A stretch of 64,000 nt of DNA, taken from contig NC_045139.1 in the NCBI RefSeq assembly GCF_008831285.2, positions 25,588,412-25,652,411 of the forward strand, in the 5' to 3' direction. The notes beneath the pieces were generated by a model. It searched no databases and was not told where the DNA came from. It saw only the letters and a list, made by a program, of their open reading frames with translations. Shown piece after piece: positions 22,743 through 34,559 of this stretch (position 1 is its first letter; every line of letters begins with the position of its first letter). Source of the stretch: Nymphaea colorata (lineage: Eukaryota; Streptophyta; Magnoliopsida; Nymphaeales; Nymphaeaceae). The translations under genes were made by a program, and so were the position numbers.

Positions 22743-23416
22743 ACCACATATGGAAAAATTTACTCTGCTCCATCGGATCAGGTTTTTCTTTTACAGAAAT
22801 AGAAAGTCTTACAGGTTTCCATAAGACTCCTTCACAACTTATGTTTCTAAACTATGAATTGGAGCATGAAAGCGGTGGAGGGATGATGCGTTGATTTCCT
22901 AGCAACTGAGTATTATGTTCAATTGAGCAAGTTGAATGCAGAGCAGAAAAAGAAGTCATCTTACTAATTTTTTTTCTGACGATGCAAGCCTGCAAATAAC
23001 TTTTTAAGTTTACCGACAAACCATGCAGTGACTTAACCTTAGCCGATGACAACGAATTAGGAACTAACAGAAAAATTGACAGTCTGTAATTGCTACACCT
23101 GCATAGAGAAAACAGAGGTAGTAATGTATCTGGTTGCATCTTCCTTGATTGAGAGAAAGATTGGAACTGGAAGCAGAAGGATTGTGGAAGCCATGTACCT
23201 GATCACTTCCAGTTTCTACCTGCACTATGCTCACTAATTGTGAACAAACTTGGGTCCATAGTTAGCACAGATTCTGGTTTAGAAACAGTTAATCCTGACC
23301 CCGATCTTCCAGAACTGCAGTTCAACATATTATACAACACAATCATGAATATTTCATGTCTCCAAAGAAAAGGGAAGGATAAAAATCGAGAGTAATAACT
23401 GAAACAAAAAGCTTAC

Positions 23417-23630
23417 TTGAATAAAGGTCTGTGCGAAAATTCGGACAATTGGAGGAAGCCTTATCACGAAGCAAGTCAATTTGGATAGTGGACTTGCATA
23501 AGATTTGAACAATATTTGATAATTTTCATGGGAAACCTGAGAGCTGATATCCTTTCACAATCCAGCACAACTGTAATTCGAGGGTCATCCTTGTTCACTA
23601 AGTTCATTATTCCATATTCTACTTGGCAAA
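23417..23630 (-). pseudogene. CRAL-TRIO (Sec14-like) lipid-transfer exon, broken
   Basis: Sec14-type CRAL-TRIO domains bind and exchange phosphoinositides or other lipids. The minus strand has an acceptor TTTGCAG at 23,631-23,637, then VEYGIMNLVNKDDPRITVVL and DCERISALRFPM with IIKYCSNLMQ and HYPN. A TGA replaces what is normally Arg after HYPN. After a small deletion the frame resumes as VIRLPPIVRIFAQTFIQ and ends at a donor GTAAGC (23,416-23,411). These match the core of the plant CRAL-TRIO domain (ITVVVDCEGL..., NRLG-x-LFVIRLPP-x-V-x-x-x-AQTFIQV). With one stop and one frameshift and no neighbouring exons recognised, it is a relic. It lies about 0.9 kb from the SCC2 exon on the same strand. 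Confidence 0.72.
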
Positions 23631-23809
23631 CTGCAAACAGAAATAAGTGAAAGCAGAATAAAATGTGCCAGTTCAGATGTACTTTCACAATAAGACAAGA
23701 AGAAGTTTCATAGCAGGACACTGCATAAAAATAACAAGCTGTTTCATAACAAGGCATTGCATGCAAATCACACCCTGCAGCTACAACAAGATTATCGTGC
23801 ATCAGAAAA

Positions 23810-26800
23810 ATTTACTAGATCAAGATTTTGGAATTTAAGGAAGGCTGTCATTGCTGAATTTATATGAAAACACTATTTGATCAGAAAGAATGCACATGCA
23901 CACGCACATACGCATACACATCCACATACACAATTTTACTCCAAAGAATAAATAGGATGCTGACAGCAATACCAAATAATTGAATACACAAGAATCCAAG
24001 CTAGAAAAGCACCATTAGCCACACCTCATTGCCAAATGCAAATAGAGAATGAGGATGCTAATCTTGCAATATACAAGGACAAGGAAAGGAGATAATGTGG
24101 TAAAACATCTAGTATGAAAATGCCAAATATAAGCACTGGACATAACTGCAAGGAGTTGAAAACACCCAGAGGAAGACAACAAGGCATGCATAAACTCTAT
24201 AAAATGCAAAAGAATGGATATAACCAATGACATTAGCAATCAAATACAGGAAATTATAAAAATGAAAAAGTTAGTAGAAGTAAACAAATAAGTGACAAGA
24301 AATTAAAAAATATGCATCTGAAGACATCGAAAATGCAACAGCGGAAACCATACCAAGACTTGATTTCTCATACATATTTAAGGCTAGTGAGTGAGATAAA
24401 TAATTAAGCACGGGTCCGCCTTGGCCCTTGCCCACACTCTTATTAAAGATAAAAAACAGTTCGTTTCTGGAAATGTGAGAATGAACGTGCCAGTTATTTG
24501 ATTGTGAACTCTAGCGCCACGGTTGAGACGTGGGTTAAAGAGAGAGAGAGAAAGAGGAAAAGAGAGAGATCTAAAAATTAAAAAATAGAGCAAAAATGAA
24601 GACATCCAAACTTTTCTTCCAAAGGAAAAACAAAAAGAACTCTGGTTATGCATACAAAACATGCCCTCAAGGTTTAGAAAGATTATTTTCGAGACATAAA
24701 ACATTTCATGTAGCATGTACGTGCAGGAAATATATAAATGAGATGTAACATAATAGTTTGGATGCAACCATGCACCACGAGCAATAGCAAAGCCGGGAAT
24801 TTTGGGCTGCTGGGTAAGAAACCCCAAAACCTTAAGAGGCACCACTATGTATTAGCCAGAAAATTTTTTGAATTCAATATAAAATACAAATAATGTTTGT
24901 ATTTGCCCATACCTGGCCGCGAGTAGAGGCTCCCATCCTTTTATTAATCAAAAGATGAAAGAATTATGAGAACAATAGGTATTTGTCATAGTAATGGAAG
25001 TGCAGATGATACATACATAGAAATACTAATTATAATTAAGATGCATGGGACGAATTTTTTTATCTTCAACGCCCACATATCTTATATCTACAAATTTAGC
25101 GCTCCAATCAACCTAGCTAGTTATTTATTCCAGCTGAGAGTCATGAAATAAAAGGGCATCAATAAAAAGAAACTAATATATGTTGCTGCCGATTGCAACA
25201 TGGAGTTTCCCTACAACATGGAAGCAACCTCCACTTATCATTGTAAGCGACAAGGCTCACAAGAATGAGATTTTTACTATCCTCTAACTTGATTTACTAT
25301 CGTAAGCGCTCAAACCATTGCAGTGTCACCAAGCATAAAATATGCATATCTATAGACTAAGGGATTTACCTCTACTATGCAAGCTCCTCACGTGTCGCCA
25401 CCGGCTCAATTCAGTAGAGATTTGTCCTGTAAACTATATAATTTATCACATCAGTATTACATTCCATGCGTGTGTGTGTGTGGATTTAATCCTGGCTTCT
25501 CCTGATCCACTTGGGGAGTAACCTGGCTTTCTTCTTCCACCTTGTTAGGTGCATTTTCTCCATCTGTTGTCAAACTGCAAATAAAATTCAAATTACATAT
25601 TGGAAGTCTGCATATATATGTATGTGTGTATGTGTGTATCTACGTGCCACACTACGGACAGAGTTATCCAACTCCATGTTGGAAAAGCAGATGAGAAAGA
25701 AAACAGAAAGCATTTAATAAAAGAAAGATGCAGCCTTCTGAACAGTTCCTCACATCTTGTTGAAAGTAGTTCTGATTGCATGCAGAAAAAGGAAAAAAGC
25801 ATAAAGAAGAAGCAAGAAAGCAAGATGAAATCGAAAAGGATGGTGATGTCTACCTCTCCTGTCTGCCCATAAGCAAAAATGCATACACCGTGACCATCAA
25901 GTGCAGATCTTAGAATTAACTCAATCCCAACAAACGCACCCTCTACAGATCTTAGAATTCCACTACATCTCCAGCAAGGAAGCCAAAGGCATCCACAGCA
26001 AGTCTGAGAAGTAAATAAAACAAGTCATCAGGTTGCGAGGTTATGCAAGAATTACTTCAACTTGACTTCAAGTTCAGAGATAGCATCTCCAAGTTCCTTC
26101 GTCTCATGCTCTGGAACCTTGTAAATACTTTAACTGGCATCTTACATATTCATATAAGTAGTCTAAACTCTAAATTCCAATGGCACAATGTTACCTTCAC
26201 TGCAGTCGCTTTGACTTGGTAGGACAGCCTATGTGCTGCCTGTCTGACGTGGGTTTGGGTGTTTAAATTTCTCATATTTTTCGAACTTGGTTATCCTGCT
26301 TCTAATGAATTTTTCTATTTGCAGCAGCTTCCGCTCAGAAACAAAGAATTGCAGAGGAGGTTGCATCCGTGTTGAAATTGACAGTAGAGATTGATACAAC
26401 CTCAACTGAAATGTTTGTGCACCTTTTTGGTATTTTTTTATACCATCATATATATATATATATTGATGCAATTTAACGATCATGTTATGCTTATATATTA
26501 TCTAACTCAAAAAAGCAGGCTATAGTTTCTGGAAGATTAATATTTATGAATGTAAAAGACTACTTTTTGTACTTCCTATGATTGTTCGGTGTCAGGATAT
26601 CTTCTAGATAAATTAATTTTCTTCGATATTCCAGTCCTTTTCTGTCGCTCTGCTCTTGATTTATGCATATTTTTTTAAAAATGGTTTCTGATCACACATC
26701 ACTTGCTGTACAATCACTTCCAGGAAATTGCAGATTGTGATCTTTGTGCAATGTCACAACTTTTTGAAAAGTCATGGGTATATCTTGTCAAAGCCAGGTG

Positions 26801-28600
26801 TATGCATTTCTCATTTTGTCTTATTCACTGTCTATTCTAAAACATGTTTATGGTTTCACCATTTGACTGTTATTCTTAATGTATTTAACAACACGACTCC
26901 TTTGCAGATAATGCTCGAGCCCATTTTGGCAACAAAAATTTATTTTTGCCTTTGTAACACCAGATGCCATAGCCTCCTTGCTGGAACTGGCATACACAAA
27001 AAGATTAATGTTGTTTCTTTTGCTAAATGTTTGCTGATATCGAGCAGAGAAGATTCACTTAGGAGTAGGAGAATAGTTTGTGCTTCAGGACTGGCACAGA
27101 CCAGAACAACAAGGTAACGGAACATATTCTGCTTATAACTTGCCTTTTACAGCTTTACTTCATCTGTTTGACAAAAATTTGTCGCAAGAATTTTTTGAGT
27201 TTGTCGAGTTTTTAATACTTTTCGACTGATATGCGGATTCTAATGCAACTAATGATATTATTGTCATTCATTTCATTTGGATAACTACATTATTCTAAAC
27301 CAACTATCTGACTTTGTCAACTTCTTTTTTATGGGATCCTGTTAAATTTGAATATTATTATGCTAAGGTTTAAAACATAAAACAACTAAAAAGTTTGATT
27401 TCCAAAATAAACTTTTAAACTTTAAAGGTTAAATATATACTTGTAGTTTGAAAAGCTTCATATTCTGCCTAAGGAAAAAATTGAAAGAGCTTCACAAAGC
27501 ACATGAATGTAGAAAGTTAGCTTGTCTTTCATCTGCCGTACAAGTCTCCAAGCTTCTTTCCACTGACACATATTTGGACCTTAATATTTCCGTTTCTCGA
27601 ACCACTCTTCCCCATCGTAGGGATTTCTCCATTATTACATTACCTGATGATCAGGGGAATTTTTTTGTGGGCACGGATGGATAAGCAGGCAGGTGGGTGG
27701 GCTAGTGGATGCGTGTGTTTGTGCGCCCATTGCATGCTAGAAAATGAGCATTGGAAGACATTGTGATTGACATTTTTTTGCTTGTGTATGTGCATGCGTG
27801 CAATTGTATGTGTGAGTGTCCCACCGCAGTCATGTTTGTCTTCAGAAAAGGATGTGTGGAAATTGGGGTGAGAAAGTGATATTTACTGGTGTTCTGATAA
27901 ATGTTGCCTGTGTTATATACTTTTACAAGCTGAAACTTAAAGAACCCTAAACAGCTATACCTGATGTTTTTTCACATGAGAGATGCACAACCACGATTAA
28001 GTAGTCTGCTGGACCTTTCCTACCATGTTTAGGAGTATTTCCCTACGAGAACCATGAATTTGGCTGATAAAAGAACCAAGGAGCTTGTTGCACAGTTTGG
28101 TAAGCTTGTATAGAATAATAGAACACATTTAAGCTGGAAGAGGCACAAAAGATGGGTGCTTCGCTTGTCTAGACTTATATAAACTTAAAAATACAGTTTT
28201 AAGCAGGAGCTTAGCTTTCTGTTGTCACTAAGAAAAGATATCTTTTATTTAAATGAGCATGCCCATGCTTGTTCAAGCTTGAGAATCCCAAACCTGAAGG
28301 TCCTCGTTTTGGTTTGTCAGTTTAAGTTAGGCCTTTGACTAGCTCTTCTGACTTGAAACCGTTCTAGTGTATCAAGATTTTGTACATATATTAGTTCTGA
28401 GATGCTAATTGGGCTCATACAGATTTATTAGGACCATGGGATAATCTAAAGTAGCTTACACCTTAATGTAATTTTTGATACCCTTTCATATTCCTTATAC
28501 TACTAGTAAGACAATTGCACTTGTATAGCTGGTGATTTCTTGTTTAGCATTTTGGACAGTCCTTTTTCGCGTCTGCTTTGTCATCTTTTTTGTGTTCCTT
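23810..28600. other. Mostly noncoding, with unassigned exon-like pieces
   Basis: Three plus-strand segments look like exons with splice signals: 26,325-26,429 (after TTTGCAG, containing QKQRIAEEVASVLKLTVEID), 26,724-26,777 (after CTTCCAG, EIADCDLCAMSQLFEKSW, donor GTATAT) and 26,908-27,113 (after TTTGCAG, ending AAG|GTAACG). I do not recognise the protein, and the reading phases do not join simply. A minus-strand heptad-like stretch (ETKELGDAISELEVKLK) lies near 26,110-26,050. They may be further captured or decayed gene pieces. Microsatellites occur at 24,540-24,570 (GA) and 26,448-26,463 (TA). Confidence 0.35.
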
Positions 28601-28628
28601 GCAACAATATATGAATTTACCTTTTTGC

Positions 28629-29221
28629 AGCTATATCACACAAAGTGTCTGTGTAGATGGAGCAATAAACAACTTGATATGCTATGGGGGTTATTAGAAG
28701 AAGCATTTCGTGAGGGTGTGTAAATACCAAAGTTGTACACCCAAAGTCATTTTATGAAATGAAAAAAGATGTTCGAGTATTGGGTATGACTTGTGAAAAG
28801 ATATATGCATGTCTTCATAATTGTATGTTGTTTTGGAAACGATTTACTAGTAAAGAAAAGTGTGATGTTTGTGGAACTTTAAGATGGAGGGAAGATGCAG
28901 AACAAAGAAACAATACTACTAAGAAAATATCAAGTAAACCTCGAAAAAATGCTGCTAAAACATTACGTCACTTTCCATTAATTCCAAGGCTTTAGAGGTT
29001 GTATCTATCTTCAAAAACTTGCAGGGGCGGAGGGAGAAGGGGGGGGGGGGAATCCATTGAAAAAAGTATAATTTTTTAATTGGGCAATGTCAGAGGTTGG
29101 ACTGTCGGCCCGCCCCTGATTAGATGACATGATGCAAAGTGTATTAAAGATGGTATACTAAGACATCCAGCTGATTCATTAGAGATCTTTTGATGAACTA
29201 CATTTTTATTTTGCATCAGAA
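28629..29221 (+). pseudogene. CACTA (En/Spm, TNP2) transposase fragment
   Basis: After a TTTTTGCAG acceptor-like site the plus strand reads LYHTKCLCRWSNKQLDMLWG, then FREGV, a stop, IPKLY, then SFYEMKKDVRVLGMTCEKIY, ACLHNCMLFWK, KCDVCGTLRWRED, LRHFPLIPRL and, after an insertion, KDGILRHPADSLEIFDELHF. This is the N-terminal half of the plant TNP2-type transposase, with the familiar LGLxYEKIDAC-x-x-x-CMLFWK, CxxCGxxRW and YFPLxPRLQRLF stretches. Two stops break it, and a 97-bp MITE sits inside (29,022-29,118). The catalytic C-terminal part is missing: the sequence passes directly into repeat family A. Confidence 0.88.
29022..29118. mobile_element. 97-bp CAGGGGCGG MITE within TNP2
   Basis: It starts CAGGGGCGG and ends with its complement CGCCCCTG. 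The flanks are coding sequence of the TNP2 fragment on both sides. No clear target duplication can be read. Related ends are seen at 14,470-14,644. Confidence 0.6.
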
Positions 29222-29603
29222 GCCCCCACATCTATGTTTTTAGCAAATGTGTCATACCAGTGTCCACACTAGAACCTATGTTAGCACCTGTAAATATTCT
29301 GTATATTATTTTATAAGTATGTTCTCATAATATCTATATATTCAAAAGTGGAGGTAGATTGCAAATGAAAGAACAGTTCATGCCACAAGAGGCACCCAGA
29401 GTAGTCAACACGTCCTTCTTTAACACAAATGTGTCGAACCAACTTATGCCACAAGAGGCACCTCGAGTAGTAAACACAAAACTCCTTTAACAAAAAATGT
29501 ATGATCATGTCCACTGTTTTATTAAAACCAAAGCTCCAACCAAACAAAGAAAGAGAAAATAGAAACTAGTTGAGCTTCACTTCCCTACTAGGAAATGGAC
29601 AAT

Positions 29604-29636
<33 letters not shown>

Positions 29637-30183
29637 ATGAAACTATTTATTTAAATTCCTTTTCTATGACGTCTAAGTATAACAAAAAATCATTTGTTCG
29701 AGTGTCAACGAATTTGTTTCTTTAACTCAGATATTATGAAAGGAAAAATTATGATTCCATAATCATTGCTTACAGCTTGTAGCCATATTTCCACTACTAT
29801 GTAAGATGCCAAAAAAATGTTTCATTCTTATACCTTTCTAAATTGATGAAGGAAAGTACAGCAAAAATTTGTTTAAACGCAAAGAATTTGTTTCTTTAAC
29901 TTAAATCATGTGAAACTGAAAATTATGACTGCCTAGAATTACCTTATGGCATGTAGCCATATTTCCATTCTAACCTAAGATGTACAAAAGGAAACAAAAA
30001 AAAAAAAGGTGTTTCCTATAAATAGGTGAAGGGAAGACCTTTTTTATGATTTTTTTTTGCATTTTACCTGGCATAGTGTAAAATATTGAATGGTGAGGAA
30101 TTTTTTGTATTATTCTAGCATTTAAGACTGTGTTTGTTATATATGGATCTACAAGTGGGGGCATACTATTGGGTACCAGTTTA
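29222..30183 (+). repeat. Dispersed repeat family A, copy B (left part)
   Basis: It starts abruptly after TNP2 with AGCAAATGTGTCATACCAGT and keeps the order of copy A: ACAAGTGG-type stretch, CAAGAGGCACC, CT run (29,604-29,636), TATTTATTTAAATTC, AATATTGAATGGTGAGGAA and TACCAGTTTA. It is cut at 30,183 by the hAT-like/Gypsy nest and resumes at 37,069. Confidence 0.8.
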
Positions 30184-30493
30184 TAAGAGTGGGCAGAGGG
30201 CCAGGGGACTCATCGAGCTTTAAGGCCCCCAGCCCGGATCGGGGTAGTCCCAGGCCATGAAAATAAGAAGCCTGGCCCAGGCCCGACATGAAACTGGGTC
30301 GGGCTCGGTTTGAACTATATGTGTTGGGCACAAAATAAAAAAATATTATCGTTTTAAAAATATATATGTATGTCTTTTTATATAATATATATTTTTAAAT
30401 TTTTTTAGTTAAATTTGAACCTAGCCGAATCGAGCTTGGGCCCAGCCCAAGTTGCCCAGGCCTGGGACTGGACTGCCAAAACGGGGCCCTGTA

Positions 30494-30690
30494 ATCACTT
30501 TAAATTTTTCCAAAAGATTACGTTATTTTAACAAAGCATAAAACCCAAATTTAGACGCAAGATTCAAATCCAAATTCATACTCTCAGATCCAAATTAGAG
30601 CCAAAATCCAAGTTTAGATCCGAATCGAGCATTTGAAACTCAAAATCCAAAATTGAGCTCAAAACAATAAAGTTTGGTGCTATAAGCGTC
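30494..30690. repeat. AATCCAAATT-type short-period repeat
   Basis: Runs of variants of GATCCAAAT, AAATCCAAGTTTAGATC and the like. A longer block lies before G2 (43,190-43,690) and an inverted one at 57,290-57,830. Confidence 0.6.
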
Positions 30691-31099
30691 GCGCGCGCAT
30701 GCACAGACCGCTCCTATGTTTTACGCTTCGTTCGCGCATCAAAATAAGTTTTCGAAACTTAAAACGAAGCCGACCACTCTTTTGATACGAAAAAAAAAAA
30801 CAGTTTTATACACTCTTTTGAGAAACAGTTTCTCATGAACCGGAGTAAGGTAAATGCAAATGATCTTACAGCTCATTTTACAGGACAAAAAACTTGGCTT
30901 CTAGTAGAAAACCATGAGAGCCAAAGCATGAACCTGAAAAATTTATATGAATAATTTGGAGCTTATGTTGAACCTTCTACTTTACCTCGAAAAGCCGTAG
31001 AAAAAATTAAACATTGTATGATGCTTTGCACAGTGAAAGTGACCTCCTACATGTTCATATTGCCCAACTTTTTTGGATATGGAGGCATAGGGGGACCCG

Positions 31100-31660
31100 A
31101 CATTTGTTAGTAGCAATGACAACCTTGGTTTTTTTCTATCGATGACTCACCTGCTTCACAATTGGAGATACCGACTTCATAGAAGGATGCACATATACTT
31201 TACAATTGTGGTTTCTCAAGCACACAGGACCCCAAGTCAGTCTATTCAGAAACACTGATGGAGCATTGACAGTCTTAGGACAATACCACCGTTTGATCGA
31301 ACAGTTAGATGAAGATGAGATCATTTGAAACTATTGTAATCATCGTCAAAACCCACCTAGATACACCCATCATTATCGTGGGCGTACCACACTCTTGGGC
31401 CCTTACTTCATAGTTGATTACTGTGTTGATAGATGCATGAAACAATTCTCTCAGAGGCAGAAAATGGTTTCTATGCATGCACCAATTGGAGCTATTCCTG
31501 AATTCAACCTCAACTCTCCTCAATGGGCAGCATTGTTCGTAGTGGCTTGACAAGAGTGAAAGACACAAATATCATACACTTGGTTCACAGGCTCAGTGGT
31601 AAAGAAGGAATACGCCGAGTGGTGGGATGCCAACCGACCACCATCCATCATTCCTTAAAA
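31100..31660 (+). pseudogene. G1 upstream reading frame, plant-mobile-domain-like
   Basis: Broken plus-strand frames contain FIEGCTYTLQLWFLKHT, PPRYTHHYRGRTTLLGPY, MHAPIGAIPEFN, SPQWAALF, and VVKKEYAEWWDAN. The last recalls the T-x-x-YLEWW end of the plant mobile domain found in many plant transposon proteins. The same frame is found in G2 at 46,400-46,860. Several stops and shifts. Confidence 0.5.
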
Positions 31661-31842
31661 GTTTATGTTGTCAACCTTGTACTCGATATATCATCTTCAG
31701 TTGTTGTCATCTTTGTTAGTGTTTTTTTTAATGTAACTTTCAAAAACTCTTAATGCAATGTGAACCTTCATTTTGTCATCATTTCTTTTCAATGACTCTT
31801 CATTTTTCTATCTCACAAGGTGAATACTTGAAAGCTGACAAG

Positions 31843-33077
31843 ATGGTGGAAACCAGATCACAAGCCAAACAGGCTCCTCAGAACGAGGTTTCATCTTCCA
31901 AGCTTAGGCCAGAAACACTTCTCCTAGCAATTGAGCCAAAAGGCTACCATATGTTTCAGTTATTCATGGAGCGATTCATGAGGGAGCAAGAAGAGCAAAA
32001 CGCCCTGATGATTACTCCAAAATCAGAGAATGAAAAAGTTGTCAAGCAGCAGAGAAAGAAGAAAAACAACAAATCTTCTCCTACAAATCAGGATAAAGAT
32101 CATCTAGGCTCAGATTCAACAACTAGTAAGGAGGAAAAACCCATGTTGCTTCATCTCAAGAAGAAAAAGACAACAAAGAAAAACTAGAAAGTAAAAGGAA
32201 TTATAGAGGAAAGCAGCTCACCAAGCCCTATCACCATTGAAAGTTTGGAAGAGAAACCCAAAAGAAAGAGAAAGCCTACCAAAAAAGGCAAAAAGACAAT
32301 AAAGTATATCCCCAACAGTAGCTCGGACAGTGAGAGTTCTGTAGCAAAAGTAAATGATGTCAAGGGTAAAAAGAAAAAGGCAAAGCTAGAATTAGTTGAA
32401 TCAAGTGATGATGAAAGCCCAACTAAGCTCAGATTTTATGAAATTGAGAAAAGAATGAACAACCTTGAACTTGGGGGAAAAGGAAAATACTCATACTTTT
32501 GTGAGGATTACTACCTTGGTATTGAAGGGGACGAAGACGTGAAAGGCTGGCCCAATGAGTTTGTCAGATATGATGGAACCACTTGTCCACACGTTCATCT
32601 TTCAACCTTCTTCAATGATTGCTACAAAATCCGGACAAATAACAAAGCTTTGTTTTGCTATTTCCCAAGAAGTCTTGAAGGCATCGCTGCACAATGATAC
32701 AAAGAAAATGTCAACCCAGTCGAACTAAAGGAATTTGACAAATTGATTAACATGTTTGTCAAGAGTAAAATGCTCCCATGGCTCCAACCCTTAGTACCAT
32801 TTGTAGTCTCCATCAGAAACAAAGAGAAAAGACTCGAGAATTCATCCAAAAATAGAGAATTCAATGCAACAAGATGAAGGAGCCCATTTTTGAAACACAA
32901 GTTTTGTCACTCATTAGGAAAAATCTTGTCTACCCCTTGAAAAGTCTCATCTGCAATGCCCTGATCAAGACCTTTGCCGAGTCGATTGAACAAGCAAATT
33001 CAATAGATGAAGGAATTGAGGAGGACAATTTCGATGGAATCATTGCTCCTAAATACGAGGAAGATGAAAAGAAATGA
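31843..33077 (+). pseudogene. G1 gag polyprotein remnant
   Basis: The start at 31,843 gives MVETRSQAKQ, a typical plant Gypsy gag beginning. A Lys/Ser-rich linker follows, then the retrotransposon gag core: PNEFVRYDG, FFNDCYKIRTNNKALFCYFP, SLEGIAAQ, YKENVNPVELKEFDKLINMF and, after a frame change, EPIFETQVLSLIRKNLVYPL and CNALIKTFAESIEQ. In-frame stops are TAG at 32,185 and TGA at 32,695, the latter where Trp is usual. The zinc knuckle is not clear. The same protein, more decayed, lies in G2 at 47,068-48,250. Confidence 0.85.
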
Positions 33078-33307
33078 GGGAGGACATAGTTGCCTACACA
33101 TTTTATAGCTAATGTTGGCATTTGAAAGGACAATGGCAGCAGTTATAAACATGACAAAGAAGTCAATCACAAGAAGAACACACAGTTTTCCAAAGGCAAT
33201 GATAAATAGAAAAACCAACACCTAGGTTGCAGTTATGACCAGAAATTCACTTCTCTCAGTCAGTCTCGTGAGAAGATCTTGGAATACCTCATTGCTAGTT
33301 CATTGCA

Positions 33308-33955
33308 ATGACAAATCATGGAAAGAAACCTCTGGATTTTATTGCTATGATGAACGACAAGATAGAAAGTTCATCCAAAAACATTTCCATAATCCCAATG
33401 ACTTTTATCATACAAGGCAGCGATGATGAATCATCAGATGACTCTTCAGATGAAGATCCATGTTACTTGGGTGAAGTCCTCCTTTTAGAAGAGTGTATTA
33501 TTGAGGGAGATTGGATTCAACCCTCTAAGGACCAGTCAATTACCTTTTCAGAGAAGAACCTCTCAAAATGGGGATATTACCATGTAGATGCTATTTACAT
33601 CGTCGTCCAGGTCAATGGGATGACTGTGCCACACGTATTCATCGATGAAGGAAGTGGTTTAAATATTTGTCCTAATCTCACAGCCAAAGCTTTGAGATTT
33701 TGTGAAGACAAATATTGCTCTGATGATATCAAGATCTATGGATACGATGGTTGAACCATGAACAACAAAGGTACCATCGACATGAATGTGATCATCAAAA
33801 ACTCCAATCATTGCATTATATTCCATGTGGTGGATGTACCACCATCATATAACTTACTTTTGAGACGACCTTGGATCCAACAAGTACAAGGAATCTCATT
33901 CACTCTTCATCAGTGCCTCAAGTGGAATTTTGGCCCATCAGTGACAATCGCGTAA
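33308..33955 (+). pseudogene. G1 retroviral-type aspartic protease remnant
   Basis: The frame reads an acidic linker, then NGMTVPHVFIDEGSGLNICP (active-site region, DEGS-type as in plant Gypsy), ALRFCEDKY and, after a TGA at 33,752 in place of Arg, VVDVPPSYNLLLRRPWIQ with LHQCLKW. That is a complete protease module. The coding ends abruptly at about 33,940, where the reverse transcriptase should begin, and the LTR-like region follows. Confidence 0.8.
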
Positions 33956-33996
33956 CGCGATCACTATGCGTGGCAGCGCACGATGCGCTGCCACGC
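33949..33996. other. Two GC-rich hairpins at the protease/LTR junction
   Basis: TCGCGT-A-ACGCGA (33,949-33,961) and a 13-bp perfect stem GCGTGGCAGCGCA / TGCGCTGCCACGC with a 3-base loop (33,968-33,996). Then GCGTCTGGCA appears twice (near 34,010 and 34,026). Strikingly GC-rich in an AT-rich setting. Confidence 0.85.
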
Positions 33997-34559
33997 GCTT
34001 GTGCCACAGCGTCTGGCACTGTTGCGTCTGGCAACAGAGCCAAGAACCCACCCTCCTCCATTTTTGTGAAAAAAAACCACCCCTTGGAGGGCGGTTTTGG
34101 CAATTTTGGGTGGACATTAGCCTACCCACACCCCAAAGAGGTATTTGTAGGGCTAAGGGCCAATCTGTCTTAGTCAAAACTTATTTTTTAAAAAAATTAA
34201 AAATAATTCAAAATAATTTGAAATTTACATGAAAAATATTGTGAAATTCAAAAAAATTTAAATTTTGAGTTTTGGCTCCAAAACTCTCCATAAATATCCC
34301 ACAATCTTCCCTCTTGATATGAGCTAGCCCTTGGAAAAACTCTAGTGAATTCTCATTTGAGGCTTTAGAGCTTTTAACTCTCTTCTTTCATTTCCCTCTT
34401 TCTCTTTCCTTCTCACTTCTTCTCCTTCTTCAACCTTGGAGGCAAGTTTTATCAAATTACAAGTCTCTTGGTGGCATCATCTTCATCACCTTGGAGCTTC
34501 ACTCAAGGGGATATAGGATCATCCAAGCAAGGTTGTTCATTTTTCCAAAAGTCATTCTC

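Noticed and set aside
24384-24845. Minus-strand 153-codon frame
   Set aside because: Despite its length, the sequence is Phe/Ser/Leu-rich translation of AT-rich DNA with a GA-repeat section, and no family resemblance.
33871-34232. Overlapping frames across the GC-rich hairpins
   Set aside because: Open on both strands only because the hairpin region is GC-rich and stop-poor.
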